Part shown: positions 20,813 through 31,914 of the stretch, piece after piece
Numbering within the stretch: position 1 is the stretch's first letter
Layout of the letters: every line of letters begins with the position of its first letter
NCBI GenBank assembly: GCA_963662175.1
Contig: OY759220.1
Coordinates: 42,070,136 to 42,134,135, forward strand
Direction of reading: 5' to 3'
DNA from: Aradus depressus
Taxonomy: Eukaryota; Arthropoda; Insecta; Hemiptera; Aradidae
Length of the DNA: 64,000 bases
The notes under the pieces: generated by a model
Database searches by the model: none
Told to the model about the DNA's origin: nothing
The model's input: only the letters and a program-made list of their open reading frames with translations
Translations under genes and position numbers: made by a program

Positions 20813-21130
20813 GGGCGCCCGTAGCTCAGTTGTATGCGTGCTCGTCTTCTGAGCTCAAGATCGTGGGTTCGAAACCCGGCCGAGGCCCTTAGCTTATTTT
20901 ATCTGGGAGGTAAAATTAAGTTAAGCACCCCGTCCTTCGGATGGGACGTTGAGCGATGGTCCCGAGCGTGTATGATGTCTGGGACTCGTTAAAGACCCCT
21001 GCCCTAGATGAATAAAAAATTTGGAATAAGCAAAAATTTAGGACTCCCAGAGTAGAGTCGGACTCATGCCCACCAGAGTGACGAAAGAGCGCTCTGGTAG
21101 TAGGCGATATGACCTCGTAGTTAAAGCGAA
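20813..21130 (+). mobile_element. SINE1 copy
   Basis: Starts GAGGGCGCCCGTAGCTCAG with a complete tRNA-like head (box B GGTTCGAAACCC). The body is complete but the final CCCGGGCATGAG is missing: the copy ends at TAGTTAAAGCG. Confidence 0.85.
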
Positions 21131-21169
21131 CAAAAACGATTATGATTAACCATAAGTTAGTTACTTAGT

Positions 21170-21385
21170 TATTTTGACTCATGCCCGAGCTTAATTTACG
21201 AGGAACAGCATGCTCAAGATTTTTTCCCTTCCCAGTTACTTTAGCTAAGGGTCTTTACGACTATCTGACGTCTAACAAGTTCCTTAACATTCCTTATAGT
21301 CCCGCTCGAAGGACGACGTGATCATGATTATTTTCTACTCCCCAGTCTCAAAACACCTAAGAACTTCGGCTCTTGATCTGACCAT
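21170..21385 (-). repeat. SINE1, old degraded copy
   Basis: TTTGACTCATGCCCGAGC begins the match; TCGAAGGACGACGTGATC and a CCCCAGTCTCAAAACACC segment follow with many changes. Confidence 0.6.
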
Positions 21386-21889
21386 AGAGTTATTTCTAGG
21401 GCATTTAGCTATTAAATACGTTATGAACCTGAGAAAACTTTGTAACAGTTCCTTAAAAGACTGATTTATTAGTCCTTCTTTGGAAAACTTGGACCATAAA
21501 AAGACCTCTCCTTTTACCGACCAATTTCTATGCTATCTCCAAACCTCAGACAAGTATTTTTATCAAACTTACTTTCCCGAACATGATTTTTGGTGTTCAT
21601 AAATTTTTCCTACTTACCTATATAAAATTTTGGAAATATTGCATTACTTTACCACTCACTTATTACCTAAACACTTAAGCACAAAACACTTGACGACAAT
21701 TCTTGAAAGAATTTTCACATTTGTTAGAAAAGCTTATAACCATTTATAAGCTGTGACACCAGTAAAGTAACACGACGCTTTTTCGTAACAGTTCTATGAG
21801 ATTGCTACAATATGAATTTTTGTTTTTGGATGCGACCTAAATAGTTTACACATAAGAAAAAAATAATAATAATAATAATAATAAAAGAT
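21386..21889. other. No gene seen
   Basis: AT-rich DNA with a short (AAT)n run at about 21866-21884. Confidence 0.45.
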
Positions 21890-21985
21890 GTTTTTATCTG
21901 GGAGATGGAAAAAAACATTAAGTACGCCGTCCTTCGGATGGTCCCGATCCTATACTATGTCAGGTACTCGTTAAAGACCCCTATA
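21890..21985 (+). repeat. SINE1 fragment
   Basis: Body from ATCTGGGAGATGG to GTTAAAGACCCC; head and tail absent, with a deletion around GGGACGTTAAGCGAT. Confidence 0.6.
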
Positions 21986-21989
21986 TATT

Positions 21990-22135
21990 AACTTCTAATA
22001 TCTTAGTTATGTATTAGATACTTCTAATATATTTGTTTTGTAATAGAAACTTCTAATATCCTAGTTATGAATTAGATACTTCTAATATCTTAGCTATGTA
22101 TTAGATACTTCTAATATCTTAGTTTTACATTTGTA
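21990..22135. repeat. Short tandem repeat of about 36 bp
   Basis: Four copies of a unit containing ACTTCTAATATCTTAG and a TATGTATTAGAT-like segment, with about 10-15 percent divergence. Confidence 0.75.
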
Positions 22136-22251
22136 CATCTCTTTGTAATGGCAGTTTTTTCTTAATATAATAAATTTGTTTTTAACTAGCGGTGTTACTC
22201 GTCGTTGATGAGTAGGTTAACGATTGTTCAAAAATATGTTAATATTTGAAT

Positions 22252-22505
22252 GAAACCCGGCCAAAGCCCTTAGGTTTTCTATCTGGGAGGTGAAAAAAAC
22301 GAGCACGCTGTCCCTTGGATGGAACGTTATGTCTCCGAGCCTCTACGATGTCAGGAACAAGTTAAAGACCCCTACCCTAGGTGAATAAAAATTTACGGTT
22401 GGCAAAATTTAGGACTCCCACAGTAGAGTCGGGCTCATGTCTACCAGAGCGACAAAAGAGCGCTATGATATGACCTCATAATTAAAGCCCGGACATGAGT
22501 CATAA
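22252..22505 (+). repeat. SINE1 copy, head truncated
   Basis: Begins within the head at GAAACCCGGCCAAAGCCC and ends GACATGAGTCATAATGAC then TAACTA. Part of the CTCTGGTAGTAGG segment is deleted. Confidence 0.75.
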
Positions 22506-22844
22506 TGACTAACTATTAATAATAAAAAAGTAAATAACTACTAAAAATAATAGGTAGTATTAGTAATTTTTAGGATAGTTTTTCTAACTGAAGTAGAACT
22601 TTTGTAGAGACAGAAACATATTGTATGAAAAAGATTTCATGTTTTTCTTTCTGAAACTCAGAGTATAACAGATGATTTGCCCTGGAGGAAAATAGCGTTT
22701 TATGAATCACTGCCTCCATACCTGTCAGCGTGGTGAAGTCGTAAAACGAAGTATTCCACAGTCGACAGCCATCTGCCACAAACCACGAACAGATCGTAAA
22801 ATCATTTATGAACTGATATAATTTTTGTTTATTCTTTATTTGTG

Positions 22845-22849
<5 letters not shown>

Positions 22850-22904
<55 letters not shown>
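22850..22904. repeat. (TA)n microsatellite
   Basis: About 27 uninterrupted TA units. Confidence 0.9.
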
Positions 22905-22907
<3 letters not shown>

Positions 22908-23296
22908 TGTATTATTCATGACCTTGCTAACTCGATCAACCTATTTCCCAATGCCTCCTCAATCTACAAAATAATATGAATAAATCATTATCCTCCTTTT
23001 CAATATAGATTGTTTATTGAAATCCCCTGTGAAGGTCGAATATTATCATTTAAATATGGTGGTATACGTTCTCCAAGAGCTGTCAGCTTTTAAGGAATAA
23101 TCTACAGTGTATTTAGGCCACAAATCATTTGAGTGAAAGATCATTAATATATAAGAAAACTTGTTGAAGATGCTGTGTCCAGTGTAATATGTTCGTGGTA
23201 CAAAGGCCATTAATAAAATTGTTTCCAAGTTCGAAAATTCCGTTACTTATTAGCTTTACATAATTGGAGCTTTCGAACATTGAGTGGTTTCAATGA

Positions 23297-23533
23297 TTCC
23301 AATCCAAAGTACTTAGAACCATTGTAGATGCTCCCTTTTTTGTTTCCAACCTCACATTCCACAACGACACTAAAGTTCCTTTAGTTCAAGACGTCATCAA
23401 ATCCCGATTTCCCAAGTACTACACGAATCTTTCCTTCCACAATAATCTTCTTGCCAAACCCTTATCTTCACGATCCCATTCGAACAACCCTCCAAGAAGA
23501 CTGAGTCGGCGTTGGCCTCGGATTCTACTTTAA
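23297..23533 (+). pseudogene. Jockey-like LINE ORF2 C-terminus (5'-truncated)
   Basis: 78 codons stay open to a TAA at 23531-23533: FQSKVLRTIVDAPFFVSN, then VPLVQDVIKSRF, and PRRLSRRWPRIL at the end. This is the conserved tail of reverse transcriptases of the Jockey clade (compare RYLNWRWPRDLL at about 58920). Upstream sequence to about 23240 has related but broken codons. No catalytic core is present. Confidence 0.8.
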
Positions 23534-23720
23534 TTTATTTTTCTAATTTTAAGGGAGTGTTGGTACTGACAGTCCTCTCCTAGTGGTAGCCTCCTGGTCT
23601 TCTTCCACTGCTGAACAGTGGTTAGTTGGTCAGAGTGGTGGGAGGGAGAGCGCTGGTCCCCCGCGGCCTCCCCTCCACTAGTATGCGGGAGACCTATTGG
23701 TCCTGTCCACGTCCAGTTTC
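23534..23720 (+). repeat. LINE 3'UTR
   Basis: GGGAGTGTTGGTACTGAC directly follows the stop and resembles the GGGAGTGTCA start of the other Jockey 3'UTRs in the window. The far end is not defined. Confidence 0.45.
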
Positions 23721-23800
23721 TTATATATTTTTATTTTTTATTATGTTTCGACAATATTTTGGGACACTTCCACGTGCCTAACATCTAGTAGAGACGTTAC

Positions 23801-24184
23801 CGGCAAATCGATCTAAGCATTTCTACCAGCATCTGCTCGAAGGTCAATTCGTAGGAAATTTTATTTTTAAAAATAGGCTAGATATCCCAATTCTTTTCAT
23901 ATATTTTTTAAATAAACATACAAATACTTATATAGGGAATTAGAGACACACTAAATACAGTGAGCTAAAGAGATTTAGAAGAAATGTATGTATATATCGG
24001 CAAATCGATCTAAGCATCTCTACCAGCATCTGCTCGAAGGTCAATTCGTAGGAAATTTTATTTTTAAAAATAGGCTAGATATCCCAATTCTTTTCATATA
24101 TTTTTTAAATAAACATACAAATACTTATATAGGGAATTAGAGACACACTAAATACAGTGAGCTAAAGAGATTTAGAAGAAATGT
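23801..24184. repeat. Tandem duplication, period 197 bp
   Basis: Two nearly identical copies begin CGGCAAATCGATCTAAGC at 23801 and 23998. The second copy ends at GAAGAAATGTAT. Only one early base differs (CATTTC versus CATCTC), so the duplication is recent. Confidence 0.95.
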
Positions 24185-24329
24185 ATAACCAAGAAAAAAG
24201 GTAAGAATTGGGTGGAAAGTGGCTGACGAAGCATTAAAGAGAACTTGTTGACACCTGCTCTATAGAGGTTCGACGTGGTGACGTCTTGGGGGGCTGGAGA
24301 ACTCTACTAACATGTCAGAGGCCGTAACC

Positions 24330-25000
24330 AGTAGATTAACTGCCGATATAATGAATATATCGACATGAAATTTCATATTTAAAATCAAAACTGCATAAAA
24401 ACAATACCTGTTACTTTTTAGAGAAATCTATCTAACGGAAAGGGGTGTTCAGAGGGGGCTCAATTCAAAAACCCTAATAACTGCCGAGGTTTTATGACTC
24501 ATGCCCGGGCTTTAACTACGAGGTCATATCGCCTACTACCAGAGTGCTCTTTCGTCACTCTAGTGGACATTAGCCCGCCTCTACTGTGGGAGTCATAAAT
24601 TTTGCCTACACTAAATTTTTATTCACTTAGGGCAAGGGTCTTTAACGAGTATCTGACATCGTACAGGCTCGGGACCATCGCTAACGTCCCATCCGAAGGA
24701 CGGCGTGCTTAAGTTTATTTTACCTCCCAGATAAAATAAACTAAAGGCCTCGGTCGGGTTTCGAACCCACGATCTTGAGTTCAGAAGACAAGCACGCATA
24801 CCACTGAGCTACCGGCGCCCTGTAATAACTGCCGATATAATGAATATATCGACATGAAATTTCATGTTTAAGGTCAAAACCGCATAAAGACCTGTTACTT
24901 TTTAGAGAAATCTATGTAACGGAAAGGGGGGAATTTATCGACACAAAATTTCATATGAGGATTTAGAAGCGTCTATGTAGCTCAAGCAAATATGTATTAG
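24330..25000 (+). repeat. Family A copy interrupted by SINE1
   Basis: Family A text to ACCCTAATAACTGCCGA at about 24486 resumes as TAATAACTGCCGATATAA at 24826. The duplicated TAATAACTGCCGA on both sides is the target duplication of the SINE between them. Confidence 0.75.
24487..24823 (-). mobile_element. SINE1 copy
   Basis: Complete on the minus strand from GGGCGCCGGTAGCTCAG to GGGCATGAGTCATAAAACC. It is flanked by TAATAACTGCCGA direct repeats (about 24475-24487 and 24825-24838). Confidence 0.9.
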
Positions 25001-25149
25001 GATATATATCTCGCCCTCTTTAGTTGTCTCAGTATGTGTTGCCATTGTGATGCATACCAATGAGAACTTTCCCCATTATGTTCCAACTATAAATGATTTG
25101 TGTCTCTTCTACTTTAATATATTCCCTGCCTGTGAAGTTTTAAGTGTTT

Positions 25150-25410
25150 CACTTCCCCGGCTATACGAAGTATAGAGAAATTTATGGAATCGATCCGAAA
25201 TTTGATGTTGATTTTTCAACGGAATTTCATATTTTCCGACGGTAAGTCACCAGGAATGTACTTCCCCATCACGAAATAACTAAGTTAATCCCTGGATAAT
25301 CAAACGTCCGTTTGGACCCCCCCCCCCCCCCCCTCACTCTAATCCCCCTTTCTTTGGACCGATTTGGCTTACAATTAATAAGAGTCGTCTTTATGGGTTT
25401 CTAGGTACAC
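25150..25410. repeat. Two family A end fragments with a poly-C run
   Basis: CTTCCCCGGCTATACGAAG then AATTTCATATTTTCCGACGG joins straight to GTACTTCCCCATCACG, so only terminal pieces remain. A C run of about 15 lies at 25318-25332. It lies about 200 bp before LDLa exon 3. Confidence 0.55.
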
Positions 25411-25602
25411 ATTTCAAATTTCTTGTCGATAATATAATAATTCATATAAACTATATTTGATCCGAAATAAACAGAATTACAACAACATTTAATGAAATTT
25501 TCAGTGTGCGCTGTGTATTTCCCGATATTTTAACAATGTTTTGACAAATGTGTCTTCTAGTTTTAACTTTGACTTTTAAAGATTTACTTTTATTTTTTGC
25601 AG

Positions 25603-25752
25603 GGGTGAGTGTTTGCCTGGTTGGATCAACACTGAGCTGCACTGTACCCGGACACCCAAGGGGTGGGGACCGCTGCATCTCTGCCAGGTACCTCTGCGAT
25701 GGGTACAACCACTGTCACAATGGCAACTATCTCTCTGATGAGTTTGGATGTG
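25603..25752 (+). CDS. LDLa exon 3
   Basis: TTTTTTGCAG precedes and GTAAGT follows, both phase 1. The module reads VCLVGSTLSC, a loop with GHPRGGDRC, then ISARYLCDGYNHC and SDEFGC. All six cysteines are present. The loop between cysteines 2 and 3 is longer than usual (PGHPRGG insertion), and the residue before cysteine 5 is His instead of the usual Asp, which should weaken one calcium ligand. The SDE motif is kept. The linker to module 2 is about ten residues. Confidence 0.88.
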
Positions 25753-25945
25753 GTAAGTTGATAGTATCATAGTAGTTAACATCATGTAGTGTGAGGAGCG
25801 TAATGAGACAATCCCCGCGCAGCATGGCAGAGATCTCCATATCTTCTCTACCTCTCTCCACTTGTTTTTTTTTATTTTTAGATTCAGGAGGACGGCAAAC
25901 ATTAAATTCCGTTGAAAAATTTGCATCGAACTTCTGACCGATTAC

Positions 25946-26382
25946 AGGGTCGTTTCCAGCCCATCTTGTAATGCCTGGTTATGAATCCGCCAAGAGCTCG
26001 GGATCAAGAGGCCAATGAAGCACTGGGACCGGCCATCGGCGGGACAATCTGCGCGGATCGGGTCGTTCCCAGCTTATCTTATAATGCCTGTTTATGTATC
26101 CGACAGGAGCCAACGAATCGGCTGAACAATAGGTAGTCATCAGCTGTCCCGTGAATCAACTCCACCCTAGTCGATTGGTCGTACAGCTGACATTGGAGGA
26201 CTACATGTTCTGCAGTATCGATGCCATCGCACGAACAGTTCGGGCTGTTCTTTCTCTTTAAAAAAAAAAAAGAGCTTAGAGTTAAAGTCGCCACGACCTG
26301 TTAATATTTGTGTCATCCAATGATCACATAGAGTCGAGGCGTACCCGGACGGCCGGGAAGTATGCGTACGTTCTTCGGCCAT
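25946..26382 (-). pseudogene. LINE ORF2 C-terminus (zinc-knuckle type), frameshifted
   Basis: On the minus strand MTQILTGRGDFNSK (to about 26275) and then SPNCSCDGIDTAEHVVLQC form the end of a non-LTR retrotransposon ORF2 with the family's C-C-H-C pattern. An A run at about 26260-26271 separates the two frames. The reading ends at a stop near 26079. The 3'UTR side (25946-26078) contains a GGGTCGTT(C/T)CCAGC segment of about 107-bp period. It is closely related to the LINE at 40615-41163. Confidence 0.8.
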
Positions 26383-27028
26383 TCGAGCTTCGTGACCAAC
26401 GTTGTTGCCATTCCCTGGTCTAAACTCCTAGTCTTCTGGATAACACGGTAGTGTTGGTGCAATTTATTTTAATTTCGCCAAAGTTTTCTATTCGGTCCAC
26501 CATTTTGTTTTAATTAAAAAAACTTTTTTTTCTTTTGTCTTAACCAAGGAACTGATCAGATTGTTCATTACTTATCTTCGTGGAAGAGTTAATTAAGTGT
26601 CTGTCCTTGGCGTAAACTCCTAGGAATTCATCTCAGCTTCCGATTTGCCACGCGGTTCAAATCAAGGACCTCTTTTTTTTTTTTTACGTTTTTACGAAGT
26701 ATAGGGGAAGTTATGTAGTTGGTCAGAAATTCGTTGTTGGTTTTCATCGGAATTTATGTTTTTCACCCAAATCGTCCGAAAGGGCCCAAAGATTCTAATA
26801 ACTGCCGATATAATGAATTTATATACAGAAAATGATGATTCAAAAGTACTTATGTAAGTTATTGATTTTTTGCCCCAAACGACAGTTAGAGCAATAACTT
26901 AGTTTACCAACTTTCGTGGTGGGGAAATACATTGCCGGTGATTTACTGACGTATTTTTGATTTTTGTTAAATTGTTTGTTGCATTGTAAATTCTTAATGT
27001 TTGTCAATGATTTAAAAGTATGAAGGTC

Positions 27029-27251
27029 CATATGTGATAGAAAGATGTTGTGGGACGAGATTTCTAATAGAAATAAAAGACGTTGTCTTCCCACTGTTTT
27101 ATTTTATACCAGAACCGGTTACACCTGGACAGTTATCTTCCAACCGCTGTGCTGTGTGGGTGGATGAACCACTGATGATGACGCTGTTGCGTCGAAAACC
27201 GGTTCTGGTATAAAATAAAACAGTGGGAAGACAACGTCTTTTATTTCTATT
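27029..27251. mobile_element. Hairpin element with hammerhead-like core and 57-bp perfect arms
   Basis: Arms 27064-27120 and 27197-27253 are perfect complements over 57 bp. Between them, CTGATGA (27172-27178) is followed by the stem GACGC-TGTT-GCGTC (27180-27193) and GAAA (27194-27197), the hammerhead ribozyme core order. The arms would act as stem III. The element is flanked by the 12-bp direct repeat AGTATGAAGGTC (27017-27028 and 27252-27263; the last two arm bases overlap it). Stem I pairing is not obvious. Penelope-like elements carry such motifs; self-cleavage here is untested. Confidence 0.65.
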
Positions 27252-27286
27252 AGTATGAAGGTCTGTCTCTGTATCCTGTGATATTA

Positions 27287-27623
27287 GTTATTATGACTCA
27301 TGCCCGGGCTTTAACTACAAAGTCATATCGCCTACTACCAGAGCGCTCTTTCGTCACTCTGGTGGACATGAACCCGACTCTACTGTGGGAGTCCTAAATT
27401 TTGCCTGCCCTAAATTTTTTTTCACCTAGGGCAGGGATCTTTAACGAGTACTTGACATCGTACAGGCTCGGGACTATCGGTTAACGTTCCATCCGAAGGA
27501 CGGCGTGCTTAAGTTTATTTTACCTCCCAGATAAAATAAACTAAGGGGCCTCGGTCGAGTTTCGAACCCACGACCTTGAGCTCAGAAGGCAAGCACGCAT
27601 ACCACTGAGCTACCGGCGCCCTC
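27287..27623 (-). mobile_element. SINE1 copy
   Basis: A complete copy whose head ends GCTACCGGCGCCCTC and whose tail is of the TAACTAA type. Direct repeats ATCCTGTGATAT (27273-27284 and 27624-27635) mark the insertion. Confidence 0.9.
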
Positions 27624-27837
27624 ATCCTGTGATATATTAATACAGAAAAATGTGTCGGTGAATCACTGGTAATGTACTTCCCCATATTGAATTAATCATG
27701 TAAGTTGTCACTCTCCCTCTAAACCCAATCGACCGTTGGGGGGCTATAAATCAATAATTGACTGACATAGGAGCTTCCGAATTATAAATTAGGGATCAAT
27801 TCATTCATTCCATTGGCAGTTATTAGAGTTTTTCTGT

Positions 27838-27910
27838 TCGCTAGATTTCAAACCCGCCATCTTGAGCATAGCATTGAAACACGCTAGCCGCTGTGCTACC
27901 GATCCCCTCA
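27838..27910 (-). repeat. tRNA-like head fragment related to SINE1
   Basis: The minus strand reads GGGATCGGTAGCACAGCGG, then AAGATGGCGGGTTTGAAA. Boxes A and B are recognisable, but no SINE1 body follows. Confidence 0.5.
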
Positions 27911-28242
27911 TAGTCCATATTTTATTCCGATAAGAGGAAAAAAAAAATGTAAAATGATACCACACAGCCTAACTTAGCATATTGAATAGGACCAAAGTGA
28001 TAGTGTAGGGGATCTTGAGACAACGTTTTCAGAAAGGTCTGTCACTATGTAAATGCTGACCCTCCTCACAAAGTATTACCTTAAGGTGACGTCCTTTACG
28101 TCATCATATAATGTGACGTCCTAACCTGCTCCAAAAATAACATATTGACTTCAGCATAGAGCCTTGAAAGGCCCTATCCAACCATGCATTTTTTGTCACA
28201 TGGAATATTATAACAGTATTTTTATATAATAGTTAGTTATTG

Positions 28243-29045
28243 TGACTCATGCCTCGTCTTTAAAGTCCCGTCGCCTACTACCAGAGCACTCTTTCGTCGC
28301 TTTGGTAGACATGAGCCCAAATCTTGTGTGGAGTCCTAAATTTTACGTAGCCAGGTTTATTCAATTAGGATAGTGGGTCATTCATAAATTACGTAAGGGA
28401 TTTAGGGGGGGGAAAAGCTCAATATTACTAATTCTTACTACAGGGGAGGGGGGTAAAGAATTTGATCTTATGTAAGTTTTTGAATTTAAAATCTACTACT
28501 AAACAAAATAATGAACCAGTCATCCCTGTGATTAATTCAATATCAGACTGGTTAGTCAGTCCATGGATAAATAAATAAGTAAAGTTTGGATTAATTATCC
28601 ATTTATATATTTTATTTATAATATAAATAAATATATTATATTTTATGCTATTTATATTTTTTTTTTGAAGTAATTTAATGCAGCAATGAAAAAGTTAAGA
28701 CGATTAATCGTAGTAAAATTGCAATAAATAATATTTTTTAATCAAACTGTCTTTTATTTTATCAATACGATCATTTCTTACGATAATTTCTTATTAAGGG
28801 GTGGGGGGGGGGGGGGGGGGGGGGGGTCAAATTAGCTTTGAAAAAAGCCTTACGTAATTTATGAATGGCCCCTAGGGGTCTTTAACGAGTACCTGACATT
28901 GTACAGACTCGAGACCTTCGCTTAACGTCCCATCCGATGGACGGCGTGCTCACAATTTTGCCATCTCCCAGATAAAGAATCTAAGGATCTCAGCCGGGTT
29001 TCGAAGTCCCGATCTTCCCCCACCTCTGAGCTACCGACGCCTTCT
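28243..29045 (-). mobile_element. SINE1 copy (diverged) split by a MITE
   Basis: The SINE1 tail side is at 28243-28373, and the central body plus head at 28873-29045 (GGGTTTCGAAGTCCC; GAGCTACCGACGCC). The interrupting element is 28374-28872. The GACGCC head and TGCTCAC body place it in a diverged subfamily also seen at 31915-32178. Confidence 0.75.
28374..28872. mobile_element. MITE of 499 bp with ATTCATAAATTACGTAAGG termini
   Basis: The left end GGGTCATTCATAAATTAC and the complement of the right end GGGGCCATTCATAAATTAC match over about 26 bp. TAG on both sides (28371-28373 and 28873-28875) is the likely target duplication (TA or TAG). It carries a G run of about 25 near 28802-28826 and no ORF. 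Confidence 0.8.
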
Positions 29046-29119
29046 TATATAATATATTTACTTGACATGAAATCTTACCTAGATAATAGTCGGAGTATCT
29101 TCTACCGTCCTTAAAATAA

Positions 29120-29760
29120 AAAAAGTCGTCGGTGAATCACTGAGCTATGTACTTCCCCAGAATTTATTAATTTATTAACTGAACGCCCCCCTCTAAAACC
29201 AGTCGACCTTTTGGGATAAAAATCAATAATAGTTGACCTATAGGGGCTTCTAAATCCTCATACTAAATTTTGTATCTATAAATTCATTACATCGGCATAT
29301 ATTCGGGTCACCCCAACGTACTACAGCCAGCGAACGCCCTACATTTTTCCCGAACACTCTCGGCGCGCCAAGAAAATTAAGGTGGGCTGGGAGTGACCGC
29401 TTACCGTCGTAGATGATCGGCAGCGGTCGCTCTTAGCCTATCTCAGCAACAGGAATTGTTTAATTTTGAATGACAAATAAAATTGTTAGACCCTACTTCC
29501 ACGACGATTCGACGATGATGTCAGGAGGTCGGCCACCCCCCAAAAAGAATCTCTTAGGATATTTGAATTGTGCCCCTCCCCTCTCGTCCCCTCCTTTCCT
29601 TCTGTCGCTTCTGCGGAACATGAGGCTTTCAGTTTAAATATAAAATTTCATGTCGATACATTCATTACATCGGCAATTATGAGGGCTTTTGAGTTGATTC
29701 CCCCTCCCCTTCGGCTGATTCCGCTAAAAATTAATAGGTGTCGTCCTTGTAACGCAATAT
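29120..29760 (-). repeat. Family A copy interrupted by unassigned DNA
   Basis: Starts CGGTGAATCACTGAGC then TGTACTTCCCCAG. It breaks at about 29300 (CATCGGCATATATTCGGG) and resumes at about 29640 (TTTCATGTCGATACATTC). The intervening 330 bp (29300-29630) has higher GC and is unlike other repeats here. Confidence 0.55.
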
Positions 29761-30740
29761 AAAATAACTGTAGAAAATGTATATCATTATTTAATATCTA
29801 ACTCTAGGTACCGATTGCAGTAGCATCTTCAGATATCAATTGTGTGAAAATACATAGTAAAATTCATCGAGTTGGGGTTGGGTTGCGTGAGGGGATGATG
29901 TAATCAGGCTGATTGGGTGAGCAAGACAGCCGCTCTCCTCCGCCAACACTTCTCTCTCGTCAACTCGTTATCTCTCGCCACATTTGCTAAATGCTGGAAA
30001 ATATTATGTATCTCTTTTATTCCTATCTTTAGCGAAAAAATGTAGGGAATAAAAAATGTTTTTTTATGTAGGTTCTGTAATTTTTTCACATGGGATCAAC
30101 AAAAAGTAATTGAAAAAACATGAAATAACAATTTTTATTCTCCAATTAAACCTCTCCAGTAGAGGAGAATAAACGCGTCTCCTCTACTCTCTCCTCTGAT
30201 TCTGTGATTTCGATATCAGTTGTTCCTGAATAGGCAGATTCAAAATATGAAATTTGGTTGAAATGTGTTCGGTTATTTACCTATAATAATGAGGGAACAA
30301 AGAGAAACAAAAACTGAACAGATCTGTATGGTCTTTGTATATCCTGAAAGGAGCTAGCTGGAAAAAACCCAAATGGTTCTCATAAATACCCAATTTGCAG
30401 GTCCCTTACAATTTTATTTTTGATGATTACAAAGTAGTCATCGTTAGACTTCTCTGGGACGCTTGTTGGTTCGTATATCCGGAAATTCTCTGAGAAGTGT
30501 CTTTGACGATGTTATTTCGGGGTGGTTACACTGTGTTAAGGACTGGATTCTACCCCCACTCCCTACTCAACAATATTTTATTTTTTCCATATTTCTGGCA
30601 ACGTTAAGCGAGAGATAGACTCATCTTTATAGGCGCACAACATCTGAGGTTATTAGCGCCTTTTTTCCTAAAGTAAAACAGTATTAATTATAAATGGGAC
30701 CTTTCCTCAAAGGATATTAAGATAAGGGAAACTTTGGGAA
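29761..30740. other. No gene seen; repeat-like segment 29880-30110
   Basis: The part around 29880-30110 resembles 63510-63730: GGTTGGGTTGCGTGAGG-type start, CTCCGCC, CTCTCTCGTC, TTTTATTCCT, and GGGATCAA near the end. The remainder is unassigned. Confidence 0.4.
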
Positions 30741-30749
30741 TTCTAATAA

Positions 30750-30782
<33 letters not shown>
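30750..30782. repeat. Poly-G run of about 32
   Basis: It is the longest G homopolymer in the window and abuts the 3' end of a LINE fragment. Confidence 0.9.
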
Positions 30783-31264
30783 GCCGGACGGGAGCCCAAG
30801 GACCTAGAGGACATCCAAACCAGACCAGGGGACAAGGAACGGCACAACCTGGTTAGGGAACTGCTGCTCGAGTGACAATGAAGGCCCGGTAGTGAGGGTG
30901 TAATTGTATTGGGCACCGCACAGACCTTCCATGCCTGGGACTGTACCAGTCCAGAGATCCCGGCAGAATCGCACAAGCCCTCCTGCGCGGACTCAGTTCG
31001 CGCATCAGGGCACCGCAAGGGCCCCATACAAGCCTAGTCTCTTCTCTGCTCGTTGTAGTTCCCACACTCCATCAGTATGTGCCTTATGGACAATAGCTGA
31101 CCACATCTGTGGCACATGGATGACGGTGTGGCCCAGCCGCAGTCAGCACCACCTGCTCTCTTCGGTTGGGTAAAACTGAGGACTCCCTGTGTTACACCAG
31201 TGCTGTTATCTTTCTGGCAATCTCTCTTTGCTATTTCTCTCCACAACTTCGTCCTAATAACCAC
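30783..31264 (-). pseudogene. LINE ORF2 C-terminal fragment, second zinc-knuckle family
   Basis: On the minus strand the segment at about 31034-31160 encodes CGWATPSSMCHRCGQ followed by SIRHILMECGNYNEQRR. The C-x2-C, H and C spacing is typical of the domain at the end of many LINE ORF2 proteins. Downstream it decays into frameshifted sequence as far as the poly-G run. It differs from the 26.1 and 40.6 kb family. Confidence 0.65.
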
Positions 31265-31914
31265 GCCTCTTTGCTATTCTCATCCCAAAAATTGACCCTT
31301 TTCCTTCTCTTCTTATGGGCTTGCTTTCTTCCATTCCTCTCTAGTATTTTGGCCTAGCCGCTTACGGTTCTTCACCATCCTATTCTCATATTTTTTCATC
31401 CGTTGCCCTCTTTTCATTTTCAAGTCTTTGTGCTAATCTTAGCTCTTTCTCAGTCAGATCACTAGTACATTATAGCCCAAACATTTTGCCTCTTTGTTTA
31501 CTGTCTCCGCACCACTACCAGATCTTCTTATCGTTACTCTCCTGGCCAAAGAACCTGAATCTTCTCAACAAGATCTCTCAAAGCCCAGAAAGCACTTTCC
31601 AGTGAGTGCCCAATCCTTCTCAAAGTTCAATCCCATTTTCTGGCCCATTACAGTCTCCCACAACACACTGTGATTGAGGATGGGACCTTTAATCACCCCG
31701 AAATATCGTCCTGAGAGAAGACACCTGTGGAAATATTGTCTCAAGATGGAAACTGTTCAAGATTCTTGAGCCATTAAGAGGATTTTACATACCTACTTTA
31801 TAGTGAGCTTCATGCCTCGTGAAAATTTAAATCTTTAGCGGTTAATGTTTCAACACCATTCTTGGTCATTTAAGTCAGTAGATAAATGTATTATATTTAA
31901 AGAACAACAGTTAA
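31265..31914. other. No gene seen; possibly LINE-related
   Basis: The segment has a more even base composition than its surroundings and may be upstream parts of the minus-strand LINE, but no conserved motif could be read. Confidence 0.35.

Larger units (their letters stand above)
26690..27710 (+). repeat. Family A copy holding a hairpin element and a SINE1
   Basis: Starts at TACGAAGTATAGGGGAAG. It continues to GTATGAAGGTC, is interrupted by the 27029-27251 hairpin and the SINE at 27287-27623, and ends with GTCGGTGAATCACTGG then TGTACTTCCCCAT at about 27690. Confidence 0.6.

Noticed and set aside
25548..25602. Hydrophobic start before exon 3 as a signal peptide
   Set aside because: This is the polypyrimidine tract translated (Leu/Phe-rich); the acceptor TTTTTTGCAG lies at its end.
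30743..31173. Overlapping proline- and serine-rich frames at 30.7-31.2 kb
   Set aside because: They are frameshifted LINE sequence and a poly-G run; only the Cys/His segment on the minus strand is recognisable.
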